From a bacterium (GTDB lineage: Bacteria; Myxococcota_A; Bradymonadia; UBA7976; UBA1532): a stretch of DNA of 64,000 bases. The notes under the pieces were generated by a model. That model had not been told where the DNA came from and ran no database searches. It was given only the letters and a program-made list of their open reading frames with translations. The stretch's first letter is position 1. Every line of letters begins with the position of its first letter. Positions 45,141 through 52,888 of this stretch are shown piece by piece. The DNA lies in assembly GCA_030426085.1 (NCBI GenBank), contig JAUHYW010000009.1, positions 62,001-126,000 of the forward strand. The letters are read 5' to 3'. The translations under genes were made by a program, and so were the position numbers.

Positions 45141-45907
45141 CGGCGCTCGAAGCCGGGCAGATCCACCTCGGACATCGCCGCCAGCAGCTTCTCGTGAGTG
45201 AGATCGAGATCGAGGGGGGTGATGGCGGCCAGCCCCTCGGCCACCGCGTCGCAGTCGCTGCCGTCGAGCGGGTAGTAGCCGAGTCGATCGCCGCCGAGCC
45301 AGTAATACGGCCGCCCGCGGGGGTCCTCGCGCACGGTGACGGTGTGGCCGTAGTCCCGCAGGCCCCCTCGGGTCCAGCGGAAGCCGGTCACCGGCTCACC
45401 CCGGGTGTCGGGCACGTTGACGTTGAGCATGGTGCGCACCGGCCAGCGCCGGTTCAGCATCAGCTCGGCCACGGCCACCGCGACCGTCGTGGCCGGCCCG
45501 TAATCCAGCGGCGGGCGCCCGTCGAGGCTGATGGCGAACGCCTTGAGCCCGAGCAGCGCCGCCTCCATCGCCCCGGCGACGGTGCCGGAGTAGGTCACGT
45601 CGTCGGCCAGGTTGGGGCCCCGGTTGATACCGCTGACCACAAGATCGGGGGCGCGGGGCAGCAGCTCGTGGATGGCGAGGTAGGCGCAGTCGGTGGGGCT
45701 GCCGTCGACCGTCCAGCGCAGCTCACCGCGGGGGCGGGCCCGCAGCGGTCGGCCGAGGCTGATGAGCCGGGCGACGCCGGAGCGCTCCTGATCCGGCGCG
45801 ACCACCGCCACGTCACCCAGAGCGCCGAGGGCCTCGGCGAGCGCCTGGATGCCGGGGGCGTAGAACCCGTCGTCGTTGGTCACCAGGATCAGTCGCCGGT
45901 CTGCCAC
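45137..45907 (-). CDS. surE: 5'/3'-nucleotidase SurE
   Basis: A 256-residue metal-dependent nucleotidase that hydrolyses nucleoside 5'- or 3'-monophosphates and helps in stress survival. The N-terminal LVTNDDGFYAPG holds the metal-binding Asp pair. APDQERSGV and SGINRGPNLADDVTYSGTV match the family's second and third motifs. Length is normal. The start is GTG 45907 with GGAGG. It lies downstream of the tRNA-Pro terminator and is the first gene of surE-nlpD-like-apt-tRNA-Arg. Confidence 0.96.
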   Translation of the reverse strand: MADRRLILVTNDDGFYAPGIQALAEALGALGDVAVVAPDQERSGVARLISLGRPLRARPRGELRWTVDGSPTDCAYLAIHELLPRAPDLVVSGINRGPNLADDVTYSGTVAGAMEAALLGLKAFAISLDGRPPLDYGPATTVAVAVAELMLNRRWPVRTMLNVNVPDTRGEPVTGFRWTRGGLRDYGHTVTVREDPRGRPYYWLGGDRLGYYPLDGSDCDAVAEGLAAITPLDLDLTHEKLLAAMSEVDLPGFERR

Positions 45908-45950
45908 CGGTGCCTCCTCGCATCACGCCGAGCGGGGGCCCGGCGGCGGG

Positions 45951-45994
45951 CCGGAAAACGAAAAAGGCCGCGAGGTGAGAACACCTCGCGGCCT
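45951..45994 (-). terminator. Rho-independent terminator after tRNA-Pro
   Basis: A perfect 13-bp stem (45965-45977 with 45982-45994, 4-nt loop) is followed on the minus strand by TTTTTCGTTTT. It directly follows the tRNA-Pro gene and separates it from surE. Confidence 0.88.
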
Positions 45995-45997
45995 GAG

Positions 45998-46071
45998 TCG
46001 GGGTGAGAGGATTTGAACCTCCGACCACTTGCACCCCATGCAAGTGCGCTACCAGACTGCGCTACACCCCG
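45998..46071 (-). tRNA. tRNA-Pro (anticodon GGG)
   Basis: A 74-nt cloverleaf. Acceptor stem CGGGGTG/CACCCCG, anticodon arm CTTGC-ATGGGGT-GCAAG giving GGG (reads CCC/CCU), T-arm GGAGG-TTCAAAT-CCTCT. CCA not encoded. Has its own promoter (46084-46112) and terminator (45951-45994), so it is a single-gene unit. Confidence 0.95.
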
Positions 46072-46083
46072 AGACGGGTGCGG

Positions 46084-46112
46084 AATCTACGGTGTCTCCG
46101 CACCCCAGTCAA
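46084..46112 (-). promoter_or_regulatory. tRNA-Pro promoter
   Basis: TTGACT (46107-46112) and TAGATT (46084-46089), spaced 17 nt, close to consensus. The predicted start lies about 6 nt before the mature tRNA end at 46071. Confidence 0.75.
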
Positions 46113-46137
46113 CCCTTTTCCCGCACCGGTGGCGCGG

Positions 46138-46425
46138 TCAGGTATTGATCGCGTTCTTGAGCACCTGGCTCGGCTTGAACGTCAGCACCTTGCGCGGCGC
46201 GATCCGGATCTCCTCCCCCGTCTGGGGGTTGCGCCCGGTGCGCTCCTTCTTCTGGCGCACGACGAAGTTGCCGAAGCCGCTGATCTTGATCTTCTCGCCA
46301 GTCTCGAGGGTCTCTTTGATGGACTCGAAGACCATCTCGACGATGTCGGCGGACTCCTTCTTGGAGAACCCGTCGAGGTTGTCGTAGACCTGCTCGACGA
46401 TGTCGGCCTTGGTCATGGTCGCCAC
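46138..46425 (-). CDS. ihfA: Integration host factor alpha-like DNA-bending protein
   Basis: A 95-residue HU/IHF-family protein that binds and bends DNA as a dimer. The beta-arm segment ERTGRNPQTGEEIRIAPRKV (with the intercalating Pro64-like residue in RNPQTG) and FKPSQVLKNAI match IhfA. The N-terminal TKADIVEQVYDNLDGFSKKE fits too. GTG 46425 is selected because GGAGG stands 5 nt upstream; ATG 46416 gives a product three residues shorter but has poor spacing. Lies 56 bp after rplT. In many proteobacteria the order is rplT-pheS-pheT-ihfA; here pheST is missing. Confidence 0.88.
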   Translation of the reverse strand: MATMTKADIVEQVYDNLDGFSKKESADIVEMVFESIKETLETGEKIKISGFGNFVVRQKKERTGRNPQTGEEIRIAPRKVLTFKPSQVLKNAINT

Positions 46426-46481
46426 GTATCCCTCCCGTGCCGGGAGGCTCACACGCCGGCGCGGGTCCGGCGCCGCGAGCC

Positions 46482-46835
46482 TCAGAGCGCCGCGCGGGCG
46501 GCCGTGACGACGTCGGCGAACGCCTGCGGGTCGTTGATCGCCAGATCGGCGAGCACCCGTCGGTCGAGCTCGATGCCCGACTTGCGCAGACCGTTCACGA
46601 AGCGGCTGTAGCTCAGGCCGTGGTTGCGGGTCGCGGCGTTGATGCGCACGATCCACAGGCGGCGGAAGGCCCGCTTGCGCTGCTTGCGGTCGCGGTAGGC
46701 GTAGCACAGGGCGCGCTCGACGGCCTCGACGGCGCTGCGGAACAGGCGACCGTGCGCCCCGCGATAGCCCTTGGCGAGCTTGAGGACCCGGTTGTGACGG
46801 CGGCGGGCTTTGAAGCCCCTCTTGACCCTCGGCAT
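46482..46835 (-). CDS. rplT: 50S ribosomal protein L20
   Basis: A 117-residue L20, an early 23S rRNA-binding protein needed for 50S assembly and, in several bacteria, autoregulation of the rpmI-rplT operon. The basic N-terminus ([20 protein letters not shown]) and the [20 protein letters not shown] core match the family. Start ATG 46835 after AGAGGAGA. Second gene of rpmI-rplT-ihfA; the 92-bp gap to rpmI could hold leader structure. Confidence 0.98.
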   Translation of the reverse strand: MPRVKRGFKARRRHNRVLKLAKGYRGAHGRLFRSAVEAVERALCYAYRDRKQRKRAFRRLWIVRINAATRNHGLSYSRFVNGLRKSGIELDRRVLADLAINDPQAFADVVTAARAAL

Positions 46836-46927
46836 GGTTCATCTCCTCTGTGGTCGCACGCCCCCGGGATCTTCGGGCCCGGATGTTCTCGCGCGCGTCC
46901 AGTCGAGCGGTGGTTGGCAGCGCCGCT

Positions 46928-47125
46928 TCAGGCGTAGGGCAGCTGGGACTTGACCAGCTTGGCGTCCCCGGTCGCGAGGAAGCCGGGGTCGCGGAGCTGA
47001 CGCTTCCGCTTGCTGCTCTTCTTGGTCAGGATGTGCCGGCGGTTGGCCCGGCTGTACTTGACCTTGCCACTCTTGGTGACCTTGAAGCGCTTGGCCGCCC
47101 CGCGATTCGTCTTCATCTTGGGCAT
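46928..47125 (-). CDS. rpmI: 50S ribosomal protein L35
   Basis: A 65-residue L35 with the conserved start [20 protein letters not shown] and [15 protein letters not shown]. Start ATG 47125. infC, normally just upstream, is absent; tRNA-Val takes its place. The promoter in 47126-47180 was not recognised. Confidence 0.98.
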   Translation of the reverse strand: MPKMKTNRGAAKRFKVTKSGKVKYSRANRRHILTKKSSKRKRQLRDPGFLATGDAKLVKSQLPYA

Positions 47126-47180
47126 GTTCGCCGTCCTTCGTCGAATCTGGTTCGGGAGCCGTCCCTCACCGACCGATGGG

Positions 47181-47225
47181 CCGGGACGAAACGACAGCGC
47201 CCGCCGGCTGAGCCGGCGGGCGCTG
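47181..47225 (-). terminator. Hairpin terminator after tRNA-Val
   Basis: A perfect 14-bp stem (47195-47208 with 47212-47225, 3-nt loop) followed on the minus strand by TCGTTTCGTCC. The T-run is broken, so termination may be partial and rpmI could be reached by read-through. Confidence 0.6.
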
Positions 47226-47228
47226 GGG

Positions 47229-47300
47229 TAGGCACGGGCGGGATCGAACCGCCGACCCCTTCCACGTCAAGGAAGTGCTCTCCCACTGAGCTACGCGCCT
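47229..47300 (-). tRNA. tRNA-Val (anticodon GAC)
   Basis: A 72-nt cloverleaf. Acceptor AGGCGCG/CGTGCCT with one G-U pair, anticodon arm CTTCC-TTGACGT-GGAAG giving GAC (reads GUC/GUU), T-arm GGCGG-TTCGATC-CCGCC. CCA not encoded. Own promoter upstream and hairpin downstream. Confidence 0.95.
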
Positions 47301-47326
47301 GAAATGCTCCCCGTGGAGCGCGGCGT

Positions 47327-47356
47327 GTTCTATCAGGGCCCCGGAGTACGCGTCAA
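47327..47356 (-). promoter_or_regulatory. tRNA-Val promoter
   Basis: TTGACG (47351-47356) and TAGAAC (47327-47332) with 18-nt spacing, and a TG one base before the -10 (extended -10). Start of transcription about 20 nt before the mature tRNA. Confidence 0.65.
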
Positions 47357-47381
47357 CCTAAAATGCGGTGATTTTCGGGGG

Positions 47382-47410
47382 TTGACCGCCGACGGCCCGG
47401 GCGGTGTGAT
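47382..47410 (+). promoter_or_regulatory. dciA promoter
   Basis: TTGACC (47382-47387) and TGTGAT (47405-47410), 17 nt apart. The transcript would begin near 47417, leaving room for GGAG before the ATG at 47434. Confidence 0.5.
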
Positions 47411-47433
47411 CGCCGCCTACCCCCGGAGACCCC

Positions 47434-47871
47434 ATGCCCCGCCGCGACAGCCCGCCGATGCTGCCCGATGTCGTCGCCCGGCTCGTCGAACCGCTCGCCC
47501 GGGACGCCTCCGACCCGCTGCGGCGGATCGGGCTGGCCTGGGCCGAGATCTGCGGCACGCCGCTGTGGCGCCACATCGAACCGCTCGAGCTGCGCGACGG
47601 CACCCTGCACGTCGGCGCCCGGGGGCCGGTGTGGCGGGACGCGGTCTTCCACGAGCGGCGGGTGCTCACCGAGCGGGTCCGGCGGTACGCCCCCGGGGTG
47701 CGGCGGATCTGGCTGCACACGCTGCCCGGCGACGCGGCGGCACCCGCGCCTGCGCAAGCGGCCCCGGCGTTGACCCCCCGCACCGCGGGCATCGGCGACC
47801 CCGATCTGCGAGCGGCGTTCGAACGACTGCTCGCCGCCCGGCGGGCGGCGCCCTCCCCGCGGGAGCCGTGA
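47434..47871 (+). CDS. DciA-like protein (DUF721)
   Basis: A 145-residue protein with the DUF721/DciA domain (~10-100: WAEICGTPLWRHIEPLELRD, LHVGARGPVWRDAVFHERRV). DciA loads or stabilises the replicative helicase DnaB in bacteria without DnaC/DnaI. The remainder is a Pro/Ala-rich C-terminal tail. Start ATG 47434 after GGAG. It stands ahead of the DEAD-box gene on the plus strand, 148 bp away. Confidence 0.8.
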   Translation: MPRRDSPPMLPDVVARLVEPLARDASDPLRRIGLAWAEICGTPLWRHIEPLELRDGTLHVGARGPVWRDAVFHERRVLTERVRRYAPGVRRIWLHTLPGDAAAPAPAQAAPALTPRTAGIGDPDLRAAFERLLAARRAAPSPREP

Positions 47872-48019
47872 GGCGCCCTCCCCGCGGGCGTCTCGAAGCG
47901 CGGCGGTCGACGAAGGGCGCGTCTTGGCTGGTCCTGGGCTGCGCAACGTGGTAAAGCAGGCGCCGTTGGGCCCGCCGGGACTTGCCGGGCCAGCCCGCCA
48001 TCCGCCTGCCGAGAGCCCG

Positions 48020-50005
48020 ATGACCGAGACCCGATTCACCGACCTCCCCCTCTCCGACAACATCCACCGGGCCCTCGAGGACATGGGCTACGAGCGACCG
48101 ACGCCGGTCCAGGCCAGCGCCATCCCGTTGGTGGCCACCGGCCGCGACCTCATGGTGCAGAGCCAGACCGGCACCGGAAAGACCGCCGCCTTCGGCATCC
48201 CGGTCATCGAAGCGCTCGGTGACCGCCCGCAGGGCATCCGGGCCCTGGCCCTATGTCCCACCCGGGAGTTGGCCCGTCAGGTGGCCGAGGAGTTCAACCG
48301 CCTCGGCAAGCACGCCCGGGTCCGCACGGTCGCGGTCTACGGCGGCGCCTCGCTCGAGAAGCAGATCGCCGAGATGCGGTTCGCCCAGATCGTCGTCGGC
48401 ACCCCGGGGCGGGTGCTCGATCACCTGCGGCGGCGCACGATGAAGCTCGACAAGCTCAGCATGCTCGTGCTCGACGAGGCCGACGAGATGCTGAGCATGG
48501 GCTTCGCCCAGGAGATCAACGCGATCATGCAGTTCGTGCCGGGCAACCGGCAGACGCTGCTCTTCTCCGCGACGATCCCCGAGGACATCAAGCGCTACGC
48601 CCGGCGCTACATGAAGGAGCCGGAGTTCCTCAGCCTCATCGAGGAGAACGTCGGCGCCGACGACGTCGAGCACCACTACTACATGGTCAGCGGGGTCGGC
48701 CGGCCGCGGGAGCTGGTGCAGGTCATCGAGTACGAGGAGCCGGAGTCGGCGATCATCTTCACCAACACCCGCCAGGACTCCGAGCTGGTGGCGCGCTACC
48801 TCAAGCGCCAGGGCTACAACGCCGAGTACCTCAACGGCGACCTGCCCCAGCGGGAGCGGGAGCGGGTGATGCAGCTCAGCAAGGAGAAGAACCTGCGGTT
48901 CCTCTGCGCGACGGACATCGCCGCCCGGGGCATCGACATCAGCGAGCTGAGCCACGTCATCAACTACATCCTGCCCGAGTCGCCCGAGGTGTACATCCAC
49001 CGCACCGGGCGCACCGGGCGGGCCGGGTCGAAGGGCACCGCCATCAGCCTCATCGGGCCCCGTGAGATCGGGGTCTACTATTACCTCAAGCGCATCTACA
49101 ACGTGGCGCTCCAGGAGCGCACCGTGCCGACCCAGGCGGAGATCGAGTTGCGGCGCGAAGAACGACGGACGGACGGTCTGGTCGAGGAGATCCTCGGCAG
49201 CGTGGAGGGGGCCCGGCCCGATGCCAACATGCGGGCGCAGGTCATGCGGCTGCTCGAGCGGGACGAGGCGGTGGAGGTGGTGCAGGCCCTGCTGATGCAC
49301 TTCAACCAGCGGGGCGCCCAGCGAGCGAGCGGGCCCAAGGCGGGCGGCGTGCTCGACGACGTGCCCCGCCCGGAGCGCACCGCGCCCGGCAGCCGGCCGG
49401 TGTCGGTCTCGGGGGTCGCCGATCGGGTGGCCCTGATCACGAGCGCCCACCGGGGCCCGGCGGCCCGCAAGGCGGCCCCGGCGGCCAGCAAGGAGGCCCC
49501 GGCGGCCGAGGCGGCTGCCGAGGCGCCGGCCCGCGAGCCGGCCCTCACCCCGGAGCCCACGCCGGCCCGCGCGCCCGACCCCGAGCCGGAGTCCGAGCCG
49601 AAGCCGGAGGCCGAGAGCACCCCCGAGGCGGCCCCCGAGCCCACCGAAGCGACCGAGGAGAGCCCGCCCCGCCGTCGGCGACGCCCCTCGAAGCAGAGTG
49701 AGCCCCAGGCGGCCGCCCCGGCCGAGCCGGAGGAGCCCGCCGAGCCCGAGGCGCCGAAGGGCCCCCAGATGAGCCGGGTCTTCGTGAGCCTGGGGGAGCG
49801 GGACGGCTACGACGTCGACGAGCTGCGCGACACGCTCGCCGAACTGGGCGGCCTGCTGCCCGAAGATCTGCGGGACATCGAGGTCAACTCCCGGCACAGC
49901 TTCGTCACGGTCGAGCGGGAGTTCGCCGAGGACTTGATCGCCGCGGTGAATGGGGAGACTCTGGACGACAGGTCGGTTCGAGTGGAGTTCGCCCGCAATG
50001 GTTGA
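48020..50005 (+). CDS. DEAD-box RNA helicase with C-terminal DbpA-type RNA-binding domain
   Basis: A 661-residue ATP-dependent RNA helicase. All core motifs are present: Q-motif PTPVQ, I SQTGTGKT, Ia PTRELA, II DEAD, III SAT, V CATDIAARGID, VI HRTGRTGRAG. After the helicase core (~1-370) come a helical region and a long Ala/Pro/Glu-rich linker (~480-585). The last ~75 residues (SRVFVSLGERDGYDVDELRD ... NSRHSFVTVEREF) form a DbpA RNA-binding domain. DbpA/CsdA relatives act in ribosome assembly or RNA decay. The start is ATG 48020; upstream in-frame sequence lacks homology. Overlaps the next gene by 8 bp. Confidence 0.92.
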   Translation: MTETRFTDLPLSDNIHRALEDMGYERPTPVQASAIPLVATGRDLMVQSQTGTGKTAAFGIPVIEALGDRPQGIRALALCPTRELARQVAEEFNRLGKHARVRTVAVYGGASLEKQIAEMRFAQIVVGTPGRVLDHLRRRTMKLDKLSMLVLDEADEMLSMGFAQEINAIMQFVPGNRQTLLFSATIPEDIKRYARRYMKEPEFLSLIEENVGADDVEHHYYMVSGVGRPRELVQVIEYEEPESAIIFTNTRQDSELVARYLKRQGYNAEYLNGDLPQRERERVMQLSKEKNLRFLCATDIAARGIDISELSHVINYILPESPEVYIHRTGRTGRAGSKGTAISLIGPREIGVYYYLKRIYNVALQERTVPTQAEIELRREERRTDGLVEEILGSVEGARPDANMRAQVMRLLERDEAVEVVQALLMHFNQRGAQRASGPKAGGVLDDVPRPERTAPGSRPVSVSGVADRVALITSAHRGPAARKAAPAASKEAPAAEAAAEAPAREPALTPEPTPARAPDPEPESEPKPEAESTPEAAPEPTEATEESPPRRRRRPSKQSEPQAAAPAEPEEPAEPEAPKGPQMSRVFVSLGERDGYDVDELRDTLAELGGLLPEDLRDIEVNSRHSFVTVEREFAEDLIAAVNGETLDDRSVRVEFARNG

Positions 50006-50531
50006 TCGCACCCGCACGCTGGGATCGCTCTGCGCTCTGGCGATGCTCGCCGGCTTCGCCTGCACGCCGCCGCCGGTCGAGCCCCCCAAAGAGAAGGCCG
50101 CCGAGAGCAACCTGCCCCCGGCCAAGGTCGATCTGCCGCCGCTGATCAAGCTCGAGGGCACCATCCCGCCCGAGACGCACCCCGATCACACGATGCGCAT
50201 CGACGGGCTGCTCGCCCGGCGGGACAAGTACCTCGACCAGAAGGTGCTGGTCCGAGGCTACCTCATCGGCAAGTACGAGTGCCCCAAGGACGCCGACAAG
50301 TGCGAGCGCCCCCATGTGTGGCTGGCCGACTCGCCGGCCGGGGGCGACAAGAAGCTGATGGTCGTCGCCCTCGAAGAAGAGCGGGTCGAGAAGCTCGAAG
50401 AGGGCGAGCAGTACGTGGTGACCGGCCGCTTCGCCCAGAAGTCGGCCGACGGCTTCGTGCGCTCCGAGGGGCTGCTGCTGCACGAGAGCATCGAAGGTCT
50501 CGATGACCCCGAGGGCGAGAAGGCTCGCTGA
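49998..50531 (+). CDS. Lipoprotein of unknown function (OB-like)
   Basis: A 177-residue lipoprotein. Signal peptide with a somewhat unusual lipobox (AGFAC), then a Pro/Lys-rich linker (TPPPVEPPKEKAAE). The mature core (~75-165) is beta-rich and reads like an OB fold (DQKVLVRGYLIGKYECP, EEGEQYVVTGRFAQKSADGF). Start ATG 49998, 8 bp inside the helicase gene, indicating coupling. Two Cys flank a short loop (CPKDADKC). Confidence 0.7.
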   Translation: MVDRTRTLGSLCALAMLAGFACTPPPVEPPKEKAAESNLPPAKVDLPPLIKLEGTIPPETHPDHTMRIDGLLARRDKYLDQKVLVRGYLIGKYECPKDADKCERPHVWLADSPAGGDKKLMVVALEEERVEKLEEGEQYVVTGRFAQKSADGFVRSEGLLLHESIEGLDDPEGEKAR

Positions 50532-50633
50532 GCCACCCGGCGCCCCCCGCCCGACGGCGCACGCCGCGCGCCGTCAGCTCTCCCACTCGAATCCAGCGTG
50601 ACAGGCTCGATGGGCGGGAGATACGCCGTCCGG

Positions 50634-50648
50634 GGGCTCGCTGAGCCC
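50634..50648. terminator. Hairpins between convergent genes
   Basis: GGGCTC-GCT-GAGCCC (50634-50648) followed by TT on the plus strand, and GACGGCGC-N7-GCGCCGTC (50553-50575) just before it. Both lie between the stops of the lipoprotein and methyltransferase genes and may limit read-through in both directions. Confidence 0.35.
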
Positions 50649-50661
50649 TTACCGACCGGTC

Positions 50662-51897
50662 TCAGCGCTCGACGGTGAGCAGGACCCGCTCGCTGGACGC
50701 GCCGAAGAAGGCGCCCGGCGTGTGCAGCGACCCCGACAGCTCGACGAAACGGAAGCCGACCAGCCGCAGCATCGCCAGCACCTCATGGGCGCTGAAGAGC
50801 CGCAGGGCGATGTCGTACTCCCGCTGGGTGCCGTCGGCGTAGACCAGGAAGCGCTTGGTCATCAGCCGACTCGTCAGGTGGTCGAAGTCGACGTCCTCCT
50901 GGATGAGACAGCCGTCCCCCTCCCACCAGTTGCGCGCCGGGATCGACTGGATCGCGTGATCCCGATTGGCCACGTCGATGAGGAAGCGCCCGCCGGGCTT
51001 GAGCGCCCGGTACACTCCCCGCAGCACGATGAGGTTCTGGGCCTCGGTGAAGTAGCCGAAGGTGGTGTTGAAGCAGAACGCGCCGTCGAAGACCTGATCG
51101 AACTCCAGGTCGCGCAGGTCGCCGTGCACGAACTTGATCGACGCCTGCTTGGCCTGGGCCCGCCGCAGGGCGTTCTGCAGCAGGTCGAGGCTCAAGTCGA
51201 GACCGACCATCTCGTAGCCCCGCCGGGCGAGCGGTACGGTGTGCCGCCCGTACCCGCAGCCGAGATCGAGCATGCGGCCGCCGGAGGGCACCGAGAGCGC
51301 CGACTCGATGAAGTCGACCTCGGTGCGGAGCTGCTCGCCGGTGGTCGGCGGCTCCGAGCGGATGTAATCCTGGGAGAACAGCTCCTGGTACCAGGCGCCC
51401 TCGGTGGGGCGGTGGCGGCCGGCGTTCTGCTCGGCGATGCCCAGGATCGCCTCCCGGGCCCAGACCGGATCGGCGTCCGGCGGGATCAGATCCTCGAGGC
51501 GCGGCGGCGCCGGGCTCGTCGCCGGCGGGGTCGAGCCCGGGGCGACCCGGAAGTCGTCGGTCAGGAGAACGTCGAACGACTCATCGGGGCTGCGCTCGTC
51601 GATCTCGAGGGCGTCGCCCTCGAGCACGTCGAGCACGTCGAGCGGCGGGTCGGAGGCCAGCGGATAGCGCTCGTCCTCCCGGCTGCCGCCGGTCAGGTTG
51701 CGCTCGGGCGTCGGCGGCGGTGTACTCTGGCGGCGCGGGCTGCGGCGGCGGGTCTTGAAGACCGCCGCCAGGGGGGCCGCGCCGGCGCTCTCGCCGATGG
51801 CGAAGAGGCGCTCCTTGACCTCCCCCGACGCTACGCCTTCCCCCGCGCCGGATCCGGGCGGGGTGCGCTGACGGTCGCGATCATCGTTTCGGCTCAA
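50662..51897 (-). CDS. SAM-dependent methyltransferase with acidic N-terminal extension
   Basis: A protein of about 411 residues. The C-terminal ~260 residues form a class I methyltransferase: motif I MLDLGCGYGRHTVPLA, DLSLDLLQNALRRAQ, DGAFCFNTTFGYF and LKPGGRFLIDV. The preceding WYQELFSQDYI segment is common in related enzymes. The first ~130 residues are low-complexity, Pro/Ser/Asp-rich and of no known domain. The start is uncertain: TTG 51897 has GGAGG 7 nt upstream; GTG 51918 would add seven residues. Substrate unknown. Lies 64 bp downstream of psd. Confidence 0.75.
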   Translation of the reverse strand: MSRNDDRDRQRTPPGSGAGEGVASGEVKERLFAIGESAGAAPLAAVFKTRRRSPRRQSTPPPTPERNLTGGSREDERYPLASDPPLDVLDVLEGDALEIDERSPDESFDVLLTDDFRVAPGSTPPATSPAPPRLEDLIPPDADPVWAREAILGIAEQNAGRHRPTEGAWYQELFSQDYIRSEPPTTGEQLRTEVDFIESALSVPSGGRMLDLGCGYGRHTVPLARRGYEMVGLDLSLDLLQNALRRAQAKQASIKFVHGDLRDLEFDQVFDGAFCFNTTFGYFTEAQNLIVLRGVYRALKPGGRFLIDVANRDHAIQSIPARNWWEGDGCLIQEDVDFDHLTSRLMTKRFLVYADGTQREYDIALRLFSAHEVLAMLRLVGFRFVELSGSLHTPGAFFGASSERVLLTVER

Positions 51898-51961
51898 CTG
51901 CCGGCCTCCACCGCACACCTCAGCCTAACACCTGACACCGGGTTGTGCGCCATCTCGCGCA

Positions 51962-52807
51962 TCAGGCGGTCTTCCGCGCGATGGCCTCGCCCATCCGGAT
52001 CGGCTGGTCGGGCGACAGATCTTCGGGCACGACGTCGGGATCGGCGAAGAGCACCACCACCGTCGAGCCCAGCCGGAAGACGCCCAGCTCGTCCCCCCGG
52101 GCGATGGGCAGGCCCTCGTCGTAGAGCTTGTGCACCGCCGGCAGACCCCGGTTGGCCACGATGTCCTGGTCGTAAGCCATCGTCATGTGGCCCACCGAGG
52201 TGGCGCCGACCATCACCGACGCCACCTCGCCGAGGGGGCTGTCGACGTAGGTCACCACCCGCTCGTTGACGCAGAAGAGGTCTTCGATCCGGGTCACCGC
52301 GGCCTGATTGACCGGCCACAGGTGGCCCGGCACATAGCGCGAGGCGACGATGCGGCCCTCCACCGGGTGGTGCACCCGGTGATAGTCCCGGGGGCTGAGG
52401 TAGACCGTGACCCATGAGCCGTGGGCGAAGCGCTCGCCCTCGTGGCGGTCACGCAGCAGATCGGCCACCGAATAGCTGCGCCCCTTGGCCTGGATGAGCT
52501 GCCCGTCCTCGATGCGGCCGCTGTTCGAGATGTGCCCGTCGGCCGGCGACACCGCGAACCCCGGCCGCCGGTCGATGGGCCGGGCCCCGGGCTTGAGGCG
52601 CCGGGTGAACAGCTCGCCGATGGTGCGGTACTCGGAGACCGGCAGCTCAGCCTCGTCGAGATCGATGCCGTAGCGCGAGGCGAACACCCGCACGCTGGTG
52701 CGGGTGATGGGCGACGGCAGCCGGGCATGGGCAGCGGCGCCGACCGCCCGGCTGAGCAGGTTCTTGGGGATCAGGCCGAGGGTGCCGATCAGGAGGGCGT
52801 CTTTCAC
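51962..52807 (-). CDS. psd: Phosphatidylserine decarboxylase proenzyme
   Basis: Makes phosphatidylethanolamine from phosphatidylserine at the inner membrane. 281 residues, typical length. The pyruvoyl-forming cleavage site LGST is near residue 246-249 (FRLGSTVVV), the DYHRVHHPV motif and the SPADGHIS motif are in place, so autocatalytic maturation should work. Start ATG 52807. It lies 81 bp downstream of the giant TPR gene. psd usually sits next to pssA; that gene is absent here. Confidence 0.96.
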   Translation of the reverse strand: MKDALLIGTLGLIPKNLLSRAVGAAAHARLPSPITRTSVRVFASRYGIDLDEAELPVSEYRTIGELFTRRLKPGARPIDRRPGFAVSPADGHISNSGRIEDGQLIQAKGRSYSVADLLRDRHEGERFAHGSWVTVYLSPRDYHRVHHPVEGRIVASRYVPGHLWPVNQAAVTRIEDLFCVNERVVTYVDSPLGEVASVMVGATSVGHMTMAYDQDIVANRGLPAVHKLYDEGLPIARGDELGVFRLGSTVVVLFADPDVVPEDLSPDQPIRMGEAIARKTA

Positions 52808-52888
52808 GTCGAGTCCACTCTGGAATCCACTTGGGGGGTCCGCTCGGGGCGCGCTCTGGAGTCCGACCGGGCCGAAGCCCGGCCCGGC

